DNA from: Sanderia malayensis
Taxonomy: Eukaryota; Cnidaria; Scyphozoa; Semaeostomeae; Pelagiidae
Direction: 5' to 3'
DNA length: 64,000 nt
Assembly (NCBI GenBank): GCA_013076295.1
Contig: RQOL01000695.1
Span: 62,001 to 126,000, forward strand
Made by a program: the position numbers and the translations under genes. The notes beneath the pieces are model-generated. The model made no database searches and was not told the origin of the DNA. It saw nothing but the letters and a program-made list of their open reading frames with translations. This document shows positions 23,206 to 36,900 of this stretch, in pieces. Numbering within the stretch: position 1 is the first letter of the stretch; each line of letters begins with the position of its first letter.

Positions 23206-24665
23206 GACGCAACATTTCTAAAGAATGTTAAGGTGGGAGGTCGAATCTTCCCCCCTGGCAAGCGACCGCCCCGCGCCCACGCCGCCCCCCTGAAAGCCGT
23301 TTCTGAAAGTTGATAACTTCAGTGTGAAGTTTGAAAAAAAATAGTTGCCTTCAAAAATTTATTTAATCCTGGAAAATTTAAACTCAATCTGTAATAAAAA
23401 TTATATCAAACTGTAGCTGAGGAAACAGCGAATCCGATAAATATATTCACATTTCTCAACAGTGTTGTTTTGAATTTTAAGGGAGTATTTAGTGCAGCCC
23501 AAGACAAAACCCGTGGAAAAATTTATTCATCAGCCAACTTTAGAAACACAAAAATTCCCCTAACTTGGTCAAAATTTGTCCATTTGAACTCAAATTACAC
23601 CAACAGGAAGCTGATACCTTGGCGAATAAGTATCGAAAGTAATTGGGTGCATTTGAAATGCTTTTCGCAAATTTAGTTGTAAATTTTTGAAGTCCAAGAC
23701 ATGATTTTCTTCATAAAAAATAGCCGTGAAATCAAACCCTTGCAAAAAATAGCATTTCAAACACGATTCACGAACTTTCAAATTCAATTAGCGTGGCCAA
23801 TTTTTGTCCTAGACACCCCACGAAAATATCAACATGAAGCTACTAGCTTGGCGAACATTTATCGAAAGTATTTGGGTGAAAAAAACAAAGTTTTGGCAGG
23901 TTAAAAAGTAATTTTCGCAAATGCAAAACACACGCGTGTTGCTTGAAAATTTCGTGTTTTTCAGCAAAATCCAAACTCGGCAAAAACTGTCCAAAAACAG
24001 AGGAAAATCAACAAAACAAAAAAACAAAGCCATATAACTTTAGTTCTTGTGTAAATAAATAGTTATCGAAAGTTTAAATGGAGGAAATCGGTCCAGAACG
24101 ACCCGAGAAATCGAAATTGTCTTCGTGTTTTGGTTAGGCCCTCGTTCCGAAAGAAAAACGTGAAGTTAAACAAAACAAAACTCGTGCTATTTTCAGCCAA
24201 AAACAATTAAATAAAGGAAATACCTTGAAATAGCTGTCCACACATTGTCTCCACAGGTCCTGAGAACAATTGACATGTCTTTACAATTGATTTCCGGCAC
24301 GTATTCACGTTTAAATTCGAGCAACTTGCCGCCCGTTCAACTAAAAAAACACCTGCTTCTCCCTGCTCGTTTTGCATCTCATTAACTCCATCCTCGGAAC
24401 TTTCTAGAAAGTCGGAACACAAAATGGGCCATAACTCCCGAACCGCTGGGGTTGGAAATTAGCCAAATAGTACACTGTCATCAGCACAATGCAGCGATCA
24501 TTCTATACCATTTGCACCCTTATTTGCAGCCCAAAAAAAAGCCTTTATGGATACAACGAAATTCCTTTGATCCCATTGTTTGTTCGAACGTCCATTGTTC
24601 GAGAGACAATGGAGCATTGTTTGGCGGGTTGGGGTCACGTGTGACCGTAGATTAGTATATATAGA
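23206..24665 (-). mobile_element. Long-type Helitron 5' region, copy 1
   Basis: A 1.46-kb 5' region. The heat-shock element is at 24397-24409, 256 bp from the 5' end. The leader ORF is open at 24225-24377. Toward the minisatellite the region carries diverged internal repeats centred on TATCGAAAGT. The sequence near the boundary is GC-rich (CTTCCCCCCTGGCAAGCGACC...). Antisense frames of about 68 codons recur between copies but have no domain. Confidence 0.75.
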
Positions 24666-26823
24666 TAGCCGGGGGCCCGGTCGCTACGCTCCCTCCCCGG
24701 AGCCCCCAAGCAACAAAAGTTTAATGTGGTTGGCGCGCTTCGCGCGCTGCATTCGCTCCCGCTCATGCCCATACATACCATACATCATACATACATACCT
24801 ACAATACATACATACCTACATACCTACATACATACATACATACATGGGCCGGGTTCGGTCGCTTTGCTCCCTCCCCGGAGCCCGTCAAGTAAACAAAGCT
24901 TAATCTGGTTGGCGCGCTTCGCGCGCTGCATTCGCTCCCGCCCATGCCCATACATACATACATACATACATACCTACATACATACATACCTACATACCTA
25001 CATGCATACATACATACATGGGCCGGGTTCGGTGGCTTTGCTCCCTCCCCGGAGCCCGTCAAGTAAACAAAGCTTAATCTGGTTGGCGCGCTACGCGCGC
25101 TGCATTCGCTACCGCTAATGCCCATACATACATACATACCCTACAATATATACCCTTCAATACATACACTACAATACATACCCTACAATAAATACCATAC
25201 AATACATACCCTTCAATGCATACCCTACAATACATACCCTACAATACATACCCTACAATGCATACCCTACAATACATACCCTACAATACATACCCTACAA
25301 TAAATACCCTACAATACATACCCTACATAACATACCCTACAAACATACCCTACAATACATACCCTACAATAAATACCCTACAATACATACCCTACAATAC
25401 ATACCCAACAATAAATACCCTACAATACATACCCTACAATAAATACCCTACAGTACAAACCCTACAATACCTACCCTACAATACATACCCTACAAAACAT
25501 ACCCTACAATACATACCCTACAATACATACCCTACAATACATACCCTACGATACATACCCTACAATACATACCCTACAATAAATACCCTACAATACATAC
25601 CCTACGATGCATACCCTACAATACATACCCTACAATACATACCCTACAATACATACCCTACAATACATACCCAACAATACATACCCTACAATACATACAC
25701 TACCATACATACCCTACAATACATACCGTACAATAAATACCTTACAATACATACCCTACAATACATACCCTACAATACATACCCTACGATACATACCCTA
25801 CAATACATACCCTACAATACATACCCTACCATACTTCCCCCTGGCAAGCGACCACCCAGCCCCACCCTGCCGCCCCCTAAAAGCCGTTTCTTTTGAAAGT
25901 GTAAAAATGAATTCGTCAAGGTACTTTAAAAACACTAAAACTTTCAAATTAAATTAACGTGGCGAATTTTCGTCCTACAGAACCCACGAAAATATCACAA
26001 TGAAGCTAATAGCTTGGCGAACATTTATCGAAAGTATTTGGGTGAAAAAAACAAAGTTTTGGCAGGTTAAAAATTAATTTTCGCAAATGCAAAACACACG
26101 CGTGTTGCTTGAAAATTTCGTGTTTTCCAGCAAAACCCAAACTCGGCCAAAACTGTCCAAAATCAGAGGAAAATCGACAAAACAAAAAAAACAACCCCAG
26201 ATAACTTTAGTTCTCGTGTAAATAAACAGTTATCGAAAATTTAAATGGACAAATCGGCCCAGAACGACCCAAGAAAATCAAAATTGTCTTCGTGTTTTCG
26301 TTAGGCCCTTGCCTCAACACAAAAAACGTGAGTTGAAACAAAACAAAACTCGCAAAAAACAATTGAATAAAAGGAAATACCTTGAAATAATTGTCCACAC
26401 ATTGTCTCCACAGGTCCTGAGAACAATTGACACGTCTTTACAATTGATTTCCGGCATGTATTCACGGTTAAACCCGAGCAACTTGCCGCCCGTTTCACTA
26501 CGAAAACACGTGCTTCTCCCTGCTCGTTTTGCATCTCATTAACTCCGTCCTCGGAACTTTCTAGAAAGTCGGAACACAAAATGGGCCATAACTCCCGAAC
26601 CGCTGGGGTTAGAAATTAGCCCAATAGTACACTGTCATCAGCACAATGCAGGGATCATTTCTATACCAATTTGCACCCATATTTGCAGCCCAAAAAAAAG
26701 CCTTTATGGATACAACGAAATTCCTTTGATCCATTGTTTGTTCGAACGTCGATTGTTCGAGAGACAATGGAGCATTGTTTGGCGGGTTGGGGTCACGTGT
26801 GACCGTAGATTAGTATCTATAGA
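24666..26823 (-). mobile_element. Non-autonomous Helitron unit U2 (2.16 kb)
   Basis: 5' end at 26823 (TCTATAGATACTAATC), 3' end at 24666 (CTA without the final G). It has a short-type 5' region (26823-25836) lacking about 480 bp present in long types, a minisatellite (about 25129-25835) and three modules, two internal. The heat-shock element is at 26554-26566 and the leader ORF (26382-26534) is open. Confidence 0.75.
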
Positions 26824-29002
26824 CTAGCCGGGGGCGCTCGCGTTCGCTCGCTTCCCGGAGGGGGCAAGTGAAAAAAAACTTAATGTGGTTGGCGCACTTC
26901 GTGCGCTGCATTCGCTTACGCTCATGCCCATACATACATACATACATACATACATACATACATACATACCTACATACATACATACATACATACATACATA
27001 CATACATACATACATACATACATTCATACAAACATGAGCCGGGTTCGGTCGCTTCGCTCCCTCCCGGAGCCTGTCAGTAAACAATGCTTATTCTGGTTGG
27101 CGCGCTTCGCACGCTGCATTCACTACCGCTCATGCCCACACATACATACATACCCTACAATACATACCCTACATAACATACCCTACAATACAAACCCTAC
27201 AATACATACCCTACAATACATACCCTACAATACATACCCTACAATACAAACCCTACAATACATACCCTACAATACATACCCTACTATATATGCCCTACAA
27301 TACATACCCTACAATACATACCCTACATAACATACCCTACTATACTTACCCTACAATACAAACCCTACAATACATACCCTACGATACATACCCTACAATA
27401 CATACCCTACAACACATACCCTATAATACATACCCTACAATAAATACCCTAAAATACATACCTACAATAAATACCTTACAATAAATACCCTACAATACAT
27501 ACCCTACAATACATACCCTACAATACATACCCCACGATACATACCCTACAATACATACCCTACAATACATACCCTACAATACATACCCTACAATACATAC
27601 CCTACAATACATACCCTGCAATAAATACCTACAATACATACCCCACAATACATACCCTACAATACATACCATAAAATACATACCCTACAATACATACTAC
27701 GGACGCAACATTTCTAAAGAAAGATACCCTAAAATACATACCCTACATAACATACCCTACAATACATACCCTACAATACATACCCTACAATACTACCCTA
27801 CAATACATACTCTACAATACATACCCTACAATACATGCCCTACAATACATACCCTACAATACATACTTTACAATACATACCCTACAACACATACCCTACA
27901 ATACATACCCTACATAACATACCCTACAATACATACCCTACAATACATACACTACATACCCTACAATACATACCCTACAACACATACCCTACAATGCATA
28001 CCCTACAATGCATACCCTACCATACTTCCCCCTGGCAAGCGACCACCCAGCGCCCACCCTGCCGCCCCCGTAAAAGCCGTTTAAAAATGAATTTATCAAC
28101 CCACTTTACAGACACTAAAAGTTTCAAATTAAATTAACGTTGCGAATTTTCGTCCTACAGAACCCACGAAAATATCAACATGAAGCTAATAGCTTGGCGA
28201 ACATTAATCGAAAGTATTTGGGTGAAAAAAACAAAGTTTTGGCAGGTTAAAAATTAATTTTCGCAAATGCAAAACACACGCGTGTTGCTTGAAAATTTTG
28301 TGTTTTCCAGCAAAACCCAAACTCGGCCAAAACTGTCCAAAATCAGAGGAAAATCGACAAAACAAAAAAAACAACCCCAGATAACTTTAGTTCTCGTGTA
28401 AATAAACAGTTATCGAAAATTTAAATGGACAAAATCGGCCCAGAACGACCCAAGAAAATCAAAATTGTCTTCGTGTTTCGTTAGGCCCTTGCCTCAACAC
28501 AAAAACGTGAGTTGAAACAAAACAAAACTCGCAAAAAACAATTGAATAAAAGGAAATACCTTGAAATAATTGTCCACACATTGTCTCCACAGGTCCTGAG
28601 AACAATTGACACGTATTTACAATTGATTTCCGGCATGTATTCACGGTTAAACCCGAGCAACTTGCCGCCCGTTTCACTACGAAAACACCTGCTTCTCCCT
28701 GCTCGTTTTGCATCTCATTAACTTCGTCCTCGGAACTTTCTAGAAAGTCGGAACACAAAATGGGCCATAACTCCCGAACCGCTGGGGTTAGAAATTAGCC
28801 CAATAGTACACTGTCATCAGCACAATGCAGGGATCATTTCTATACCAATTTGCACCCATATTTGCTGCCCAAAAAAAACCTTTATGGATACAACGAAATT
28901 CCTTTGATCCCATTGTTTGTTCGAACGTCGATTGTTCGAGAGACAATGGAGCATTGTTTGGCGGCTTGGGGTCACGTGTGACCGTAGATTAGTATCTATA
29001 GA
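26824..29002 (-). mobile_element. Non-autonomous Helitron unit U3 (2.18 kb)
   Basis: 5' end at 29002 (TCTATAGATACTAATC), 3' CTAG at 26824-26827. Its sequence is almost the same as U4 through the minisatellite and modules, and as U2 through the 5' region. The heat-shock element is at 28733-28745 and the leader ORF (28561-28713) is open. The terminal module has the compensated stem GCGCAC-TTC-GTGCGC. The minisatellite contains a scar ACGCAACATTTCTAAAGAAAG near 27706-27726. Confidence 0.75.
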
Positions 29003-31194
29003 CTAGCCGGGGGCGCTCGCATTCGCTCGCTTCCCGGAGGGGGGCAAGTGAGAAAAACTTAATGTGGTTGGCGCACTTCGTGCGCTGCATTCGCTTACGC
29101 TCATGCCCATACATACATACATACATACATACATACATACATACATACCTACATACATACATACATACATACATACATACATACATACATACATACATAC
29201 ATACATACAAACATGAGCCGGGTTCGGTCGCTTCGCTCCCTCCCCGGAGCCTGTCAAGTAAACAATGCTTATTCTGGTTGGCGCGCTTCGCACGCTGCAT
29301 TCACTACCGCTCATGCCCACACATACATACATACCCTACAATACATACCCTACATAACATACCCTACAATACAAACCCTACATACATACCCTACAATACA
29401 TACCCTACAATACATACCCTACAATACAAACCCTACAATACATACCCTACAATACATACCCTACTATATATGCCCTACAATACATACCCTACAATACATA
29501 CCCTACATAACATACCCTACTATACTTACCCTACAATACAAACCCTACAATACATACCCTACGATACATACCCTACAATACATACCCTACAATACATACC
29601 CTATAATACATACCCTACAATAAATACCCTAAAATACATACCCTACAATAAATACCTTACAATAAATACCCTACAATACATACCCTACAATACATACCCT
29701 ACAATACATACCCACGATACATACCCTACAATACATACCCTACAATACATACCCTACAATACATACCCTACAATACATACCCTACAATACATACCCTGCA
29801 ATAAATACCTTACAATACATACCCCACAATACATACCCTACAATACATACCATAAAATACATACCCTACAATACATACTACGACGCAACATTTCTAAAGA
29901 AAGATACCCTAAAATACATACCCTACATAACATACCCTACAATACATACCCTACAATACATACCCTACAATACCTACCCTACAATACATACCTTACAATA
30001 CATACCCTACAATACATGCCCTACAATACATACCCTACAATACATACTTTACAATACATACCCTACAACACATACCCTACAATACATACCCTACATAACA
30101 TACCCTACAATACATACCCTACAATACATACACTACATACCCTACAATACATACCCTACAACACATACCCTACAATGCATACCCTACAATGCATACCCTA
30201 CCATACTTCCCCCTGGCAAGCGACCACCCAGCGCCCACCCTGCCGCCCCCGTAAAAGCCGTTTAAAAATGAATTTATCAACCTACTTTACAGACACTAAA
30301 AGTTTCAAATTAAATTAACGTTGCGAATTTTCGTCCTACAGAACCCACGAAAATATCAACATGAAGCTAATAGCTTGGCGAGCATTAATCGAAAGTATTT
30401 GGGTGAAAAAAACAAAGTTTTGGCAGGTTAAAAATTAATTTTCGCAAATGCAAAACACACGCGTGTTGCGTGAAAATTTCTTGTTTTCCAGCAAAACCCA
30501 ATCTCGGCTAAAACTGTCCAAAAACAGAGGAAAAACAACAAAACAAAGAAACAAAGCCATATAACTTTAGTTCTCGTGTAAATAAACAGTTATCGAAAGT
30601 TTAAATGGGGAAAATCGGCCCAGAATGACCCGAGAAAATCAAAATTGTCCTCGTGTTTTGGTTAGGCCCTCGAGCCGAAAGAAAACGTGAGGTTAAACAA
30701 AACAAAACTCGTGCTGTTTAAAGCAAAAAACAATTGAAATAAAGGAAATACCTTGAAATAATTGTCCACACATTGTTTCCACAGGTCTTGACAACAATTG
30801 ACACGTCTTTACAATTTATTTCCGGCAGGTATTCCCGTTTTAACCCGAGCAACTTGCCGCCCGTTCAACTAAAAAGCACGTGCTTCTCCTTGCTCGTTTT
30901 GCATCTCATTAACTCCGTCCTCGGAACTTTCTAGAAAGTCGGAACACAAAATGGGCCATAACTACCGAACTGTTTGGAGTAGAAATTAGCCACATACTTT
31001 ACTTTCAACAGCGCAATGCAGCGATCATTTTGATACCAATTTGCACCCTTATTGATCCCCAGAAAAAAAGCCTTTGTGTTCACAACGAAATTCCTTTGAT
31101 CCCATTGTTCGGTCGAACGTCGATTGTTCAAGAAACAATAGCCCATTGTTTAGAGTCGGCGTGTCACGTGTCGACGTAGATTATATAATAGAGA
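29003..31194 (-). mobile_element. Non-autonomous Helitron unit U4 (2.19 kb)
   Basis: 5' end at 31194 with TCTCTATTATATAATC, 3' CTAG at 29003-29006. It has a short-type 5' region, heat-shock element at 30924-30936, a leader ORF closed by an in-frame TAG, a minisatellite (about 29326-30205) with the same scar as U3, and two modules. Its 5' region is nearly identical to that of large copy 2 (53331-54322). Confidence 0.75.
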
Positions 31195-33990
31195 CTAGCC
31201 GGGGGCACTCGCTTCGCTCGCTTCCCGGAGCCCCCGAAGCAACAAAAGTTTAATGTGGTTGGCGCGCTTCGCGCGCTGCATTCGCTCCCGCTCATGCCCA
31301 TACATACATACATACATACCTACATACATACATACATACATACATACATACATACATACATACCTACATACCTACATACATACATACATACATACATACA
31401 TACATACATACATACATACATACATGGGCCGGGTTCGGTCGCTTCGCTCCCTCCCCGGAGCCCGTCAAGTAACGAAAGCTTAATCTGGTGGGCGCGCTTC
31501 GCGCGCTGCATTCGCTACCGCTCATGCCCATACATACATACATACATACATACATACATACATACATACATACATACATACATACATACATACATACCTG
31601 AGCCGGGTTCGGTCGCTTCGCTCCCTCCCCGGAGCCTGTCAAGTACGAAAGCTTAATCTGGTGGGCGCGCTTCGCGCGCTGCATTCGCTACCGCTCATGC
31701 CCATACATACATACATACATACCCTACCATACAAACCCTACAATACATACCCTACAATACATACCCTACAATACATACCTTACAATACATACCCTACAAT
31801 ACATACCATACAATACATACCCTACAATACAAACCCTACAATACATACCCTACAATACATACCCTACAATACATACCCTACAATACATACCCTATAATAC
31901 ATACCTTACAATACATACCCTACAATACATACCTTACAATACATACCCTACAATACATACCCTACAATACATACCTTACAATACATACCCTACAATACAT
32001 ACCTTACAATACATACCTTACAATACATACCCTGCAATACATACCCTACATAACATACCCTACAATACAAACCCTACAATACATACCCTACAATACATAC
32101 CTTACAATACATACCTTACAATACATACCCTACAATACATACCCTACAATACATACCCTACAATACATACCCTACAATACATACCCTACACTACATACCC
32201 TACAATATATACCCTACAATACATACCCTACCAACACCCTACAAACATACCCTACATACATACTACATACATACCTTACAATACATACCCTACAATCATA
32301 CCATACAATACATACCTACAATACATACCCTACAATACATACCCTACAATACATACCCTACAATACATACCCTACAATACATACCCTACAATACATACCT
32401 TACAATACATACCCTACAATACATACCCTACAATACATACCCTACAATACATACCCTTACAACCTTACAATACATACCCTACAATACATACCCTACAATA
32501 CATACCCTACAATGCATACCCTACAATACACACGACGCCACATCTCTAAAGAAAGTAAAGGTGGGAGGTCGAATCTTCCCCCCTGCCACGCGACCGCCCG
32601 GCGCCCACGCTGCCCCCCTGAAAGCCGCTTCCGAAAGTTGATAGCTTCAGTGTGAAGTTTGAAGAAAAAAGTTGCCTTCAAAAATTTAATCCATCCTGGA
32701 AAATTTAAACTCAATCTGTAATAAAAAATATATCAAACTGTAGCTAAGGAAACAGCGAATCCGATAAAAATATTCACTTTTCTTAACAGTGTTGTTTTGA
32801 AATTTAAGGGAGTATTTAGTGGAGCCCAACAACAAGCCGTGAAAAAATTTATTCATCAGCCAACTTTAAAAACACAAAAATTCCCCTAACTTGGTCAAAA
32901 TTTGTCCATTTGAACTGAAATTACACCAGCATGAAGCAAATACCTTGGCAAATAAATATCGAAAGTATTTGGGTGCATATGAAAAGCTTTTCGCAATTTT
33001 AGTTGTACATTTTTGAAGTCCAAGACATGATTTTCTTCATCAAAAATAGCCGTGAAATCAAACCCGTGAAAAAAATAGCATTTAAAACACGATTCACCAA
33101 CTTTCAAATTGAATTAACGTGGCCAATTTTTGTCCTACAGAACCCACGAAAATATCAAAATGAAGCTAATAGCTTGGCGAACATTAATCGAAAGTATTTG
33201 GGTGAAAAAAACAAAGTTTTGGCAGGTTAAAATTTAATTTTCGCAAATGCAAAACACACGCGTGTTGCGTGAAAATTTCGTGTTTTCCAGCAAAACCCAA
33301 TCTCGGCTAAAACTGTCCAAAAACAGAGGAAAATCAACAAAACAAAAAAAACAAAGCCATATAACTTTAGTTCTCGTGTAAATAAACAGTTATCGAAAGT
33401 TTAAATGGAGAAAATCGGCCCAGAACGACCCGAGAAAATCAAAATTGTCTTCGTGTTTTGGTTAGGCCCTCGAGCCGAAAGAAAAACGTGAGGTGAAACA
33501 AAACAAAACTCGTGCTATTTAAAGCCAAAAACAATTGAATAAAAGAAATACCTTGAAATAATTGTTCACCAATTGTCTCCACAGGTCCTGACAACAATTG
33601 ACACGTCTTTACAATTGATTTCCGGCACGTATTCGTGGTTAAACTCGAGCAAGTTGCCGCCCGTTCAACTAAAAAAACACGTGCTTCTCCTTGCTCGTTT
33701 TGCATCTCATTAACTCCGTCCTCGGAACTTTCTAGAAAGTCGGAACACAAAATGGGCCATAACTCCCGAACCGTTTGGAGTAGAAATTAGCGGAAAGCTT
33801 TACTGTGATCAGCGCAATGCAGCGATCATTTCTGTACCCATTTCCACCCTTATTGACCCCCAGGAAAAAAGCCTTTTTGATCACAACGAAATTCCTTTGA
33901 TCCCATTGTTTGGTCGAACGTCGATTGTTCAAAAGACAATGGGCATTGTTTAGAGTCGGCGGGTCACGTGTGATCACATTTTATTATATA
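31195..33990 (-). mobile_element. Non-autonomous Helitron unit U5 (2.80 kb)
   Basis: 3' CTAG at 31195-31198. The 5' end at 33990 is slightly shortened (TATATAATAAAATG directly after CTAG, missing the leading TC). It has a long-type 5' region, heat-shock element at 33725-33737, an open leader ORF (33553-33705), a minisatellite (about 31719-32530) and three modules, of which the middle one begins CATGGGCCGGG and the inner one CCTGAGCCGGG. Confidence 0.75.
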
Positions 33991-36900
33991 CTAGCCGGGG
34001 GCACTCGCTTCGCTCGCTTCCCGGAGCCCCCGAAGCAACAAAAGTTTAATGTGGTTGGCGCGCTTCGCGCGCTGCATTCGCTCCCGCTCATGCCCATACA
34101 TACATACATACATACATACATACCTGCATACATACATACATACATACATACATACATACATACATACATACATACATAACCTACATACATACATACCCTA
34201 CATACATATACATACATACATACATACATACATACATACATACATGGGCCGGTCGCTTCGCTCCCTCCCCGGAGCCCCCCAAGCGACAAAAGCTTAATGT
34301 GGTTGGCGCGCTTCGCGCGCTGCATTCGCTCCCGCTCATGCCCATACATACATACATACATACATACATACCATACATACATACATACATACATAACATA
34401 CATACATACATACATACATACATACATACATACATACATACATACATTACATACTAACATACCATACATACATACATACATACATGAGCCGGGTTCGGTC
34501 GCTTCGCTCCCTCCCCGGAGCCCGTCAAGTAAATAAAGCTTAATCTGGTTGGCGCGCTTCGCACACTGCATTCGCTACCGCTCATGCCCATACATACATA
34601 CATACATACATACATACATACCCTACAATACATACCCTACGATACATACCCTACAATACATACCCTACATAACATACCCTACAATACATAGCCTACAATA
34701 CATACCCTACAATACATACCCTACAATACATACCCTACGATACATACCCTACAATACATACCCTACATAACATACCCTACAATACATACCCTACAATACA
34801 TACCCTACAATACATACCCTACAATACATACCCTACAATACATACCCTACAATACATACCCTACAATACATACCCTACAATACATACCCTACAATACATA
34901 CCCTACAATACATACCTTACGATACATAGCCTACATACATACCCTACAATACATACCCTACAATACATACCCTACGATACATACCTACAATACATACCCT
35001 ACAATACATACCCTACAATACATACCCTACATACATACCCTACAATACATACCCTACAATACATACCCTACAATACATACCCTACAATACATACCCTACA
35101 ATACATACCCTACAATACATACCCTACGATACATACCTACAATACATACCTACTTAACATACCCACTATACATACCCTACAATACATACCCTACAATACA
35201 TACCCTACAATACAACCCTACAATACAAACCCTACAATACATACCCTACAATACATACCTACAATACATACCCTACAATACATACCCTACAAACATACCC
35301 TACAATACATACCCTACAATACATACCCTACATACATACCCTACAATACATACCTACAATACATACCCTACAATACATACCCTACATACATACCCTACAA
35401 TACATACCCTAAATACATACCCTACAATACATACCCTACAATACATACCCTACATACATACCCTACAATACATACCCTACAATACATACCCTACAATACA
35501 TACCCTACAATACATACCCTACAATACATACCCTACAATACATACCCTACAATACATACCCTACAATACATACCCTACAATACATACCCTACAATACATA
35601 CCTACAATACATACCTACATAACATACCCTACAATACATACCCTACAATACATACCCTACAATACATACCCTACAATACATACCCTACAATACATACCCT
35701 ACAAACATACCCTACAATACATACCCTACAATACATACCCTACAATACATACCCTACAATACATACCCTACAATACATACCCTACAATACATACCCTACA
35801 ATACATACCCTACAATACATACCCTACAATACATACCCTACAATACATACCCTACATAACATACCCTACAATACATACCCTACAATACATACCCTACAAT
35901 ACATACCCTACAATACATACCCTACAATACATACCCTACAATACATACCCTACATACATACCCTACAATACATACCCTACAATACATACCCTACAATACA
36001 TACCCTACAATACATACCCTACAATACATACCCTACAATACATACCCTACATACATACCTACAATACATACCTTACAAACATACCCTACATACATACCCT
36101 ACAATACATACCCTACAATACATACCCTACAATACATACCCTACAATACATACCCTACAATACATACCCTACAATACATACCTACAATACATACCCTACA
36201 ATACATACCCTACATACATACCCTACAATACATACCCTACAATACATACCCTACATAACATACCCTACAATACATACCTTACAATACATACCCTACAATA
36301 CATACCCTACAATACATACCCTACAATACATACCCTACAATACATACCCTAAATACATACCTACAATACATATACAATACATACCCTACATACATACCTT
36401 ACAATACATACCTACAATACATACTTACAATACATACCCTACAATACATACCCTACAATACATACCTACAATACATACCCTACAATACATACCTACAATA
36501 CATACCTACAATACATACCTACAATACATACCTTACAATACATACCCTACAATACATACCCTACGATACATACCTTACAATACATACCCTACAATACATA
36601 CCTTACAATATATACCTTAGAATACATACCCTACGATACATACCCTACGATACATACCCTACGATACATACCTTACAATACATACCCTACAATACATACC
36701 CTACAATACATACCCTACAATACATACAATACAATACATACCCTACAATACATACCCAACGATACATACCCTACAATACATACCCTACAATACACACGAC
36801 GCCACATTTCTAAAGAAAGTAAAGGTGGGAGGTCGAATCTTCCCCCCTGCCATGCGATCGCCCCGCGCCCACGCTGCCGCCCCCTGAAAGCCGCTTCCAA

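Larger units (their letters stand above)
11315..24665 (-). mobile_element. Large (RepHel-bearing) Helitron, copy 1, 3' end lost in the gap
   Basis: The 5' end is at 24665 (minus strand TCTATATATACTAATC). In transcription order: 5' region 24665-23206, minisatellite 23205-22531, one internal hairpin module at 22407-22513, (CATA)n and AT-rich DNA to about 22200, leader 22200-20400, RepHel gene 20399-14229, and 3' flank 14228-11315. The 3' subterminal block and CTAG terminus expected from copy 2 are missing at the gap. The internal module has loop TGT in place of TTC (GCGCGC-TGT-GCGCGC). Confidence 0.7.

Noticed and set aside
23470..23676. Antisense 68-codon ORF (MNFK..VFSAAQ) repeated in several 5' regions
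   Set aside because: Present in several copies because the copies are recent. It is antisense to the element, lost in short-type units and lacks a domain.
29062..30318. Long open frame of Pro-Tyr-Asn-Thr-Tyr-Pro-Thr repeats (over 400 codons)
   Set aside because: It is the 14-bp minisatellite read through. 14-bp units give a 42-bp (14-residue) protein repeat by arithmetic and stops are absent by composition. Similar frames at 3629-3988, 25216-25896 and 54633-55289 are rejected for the same reason.
31253..31656. Open frames of His-Thr-Tyr-Ile or Met-Tyr-Val-Cys repeats
   Set aside because: These are translations of (CATA)n/(TATG)n with hairpin modules between. They occur in both strands and all units.
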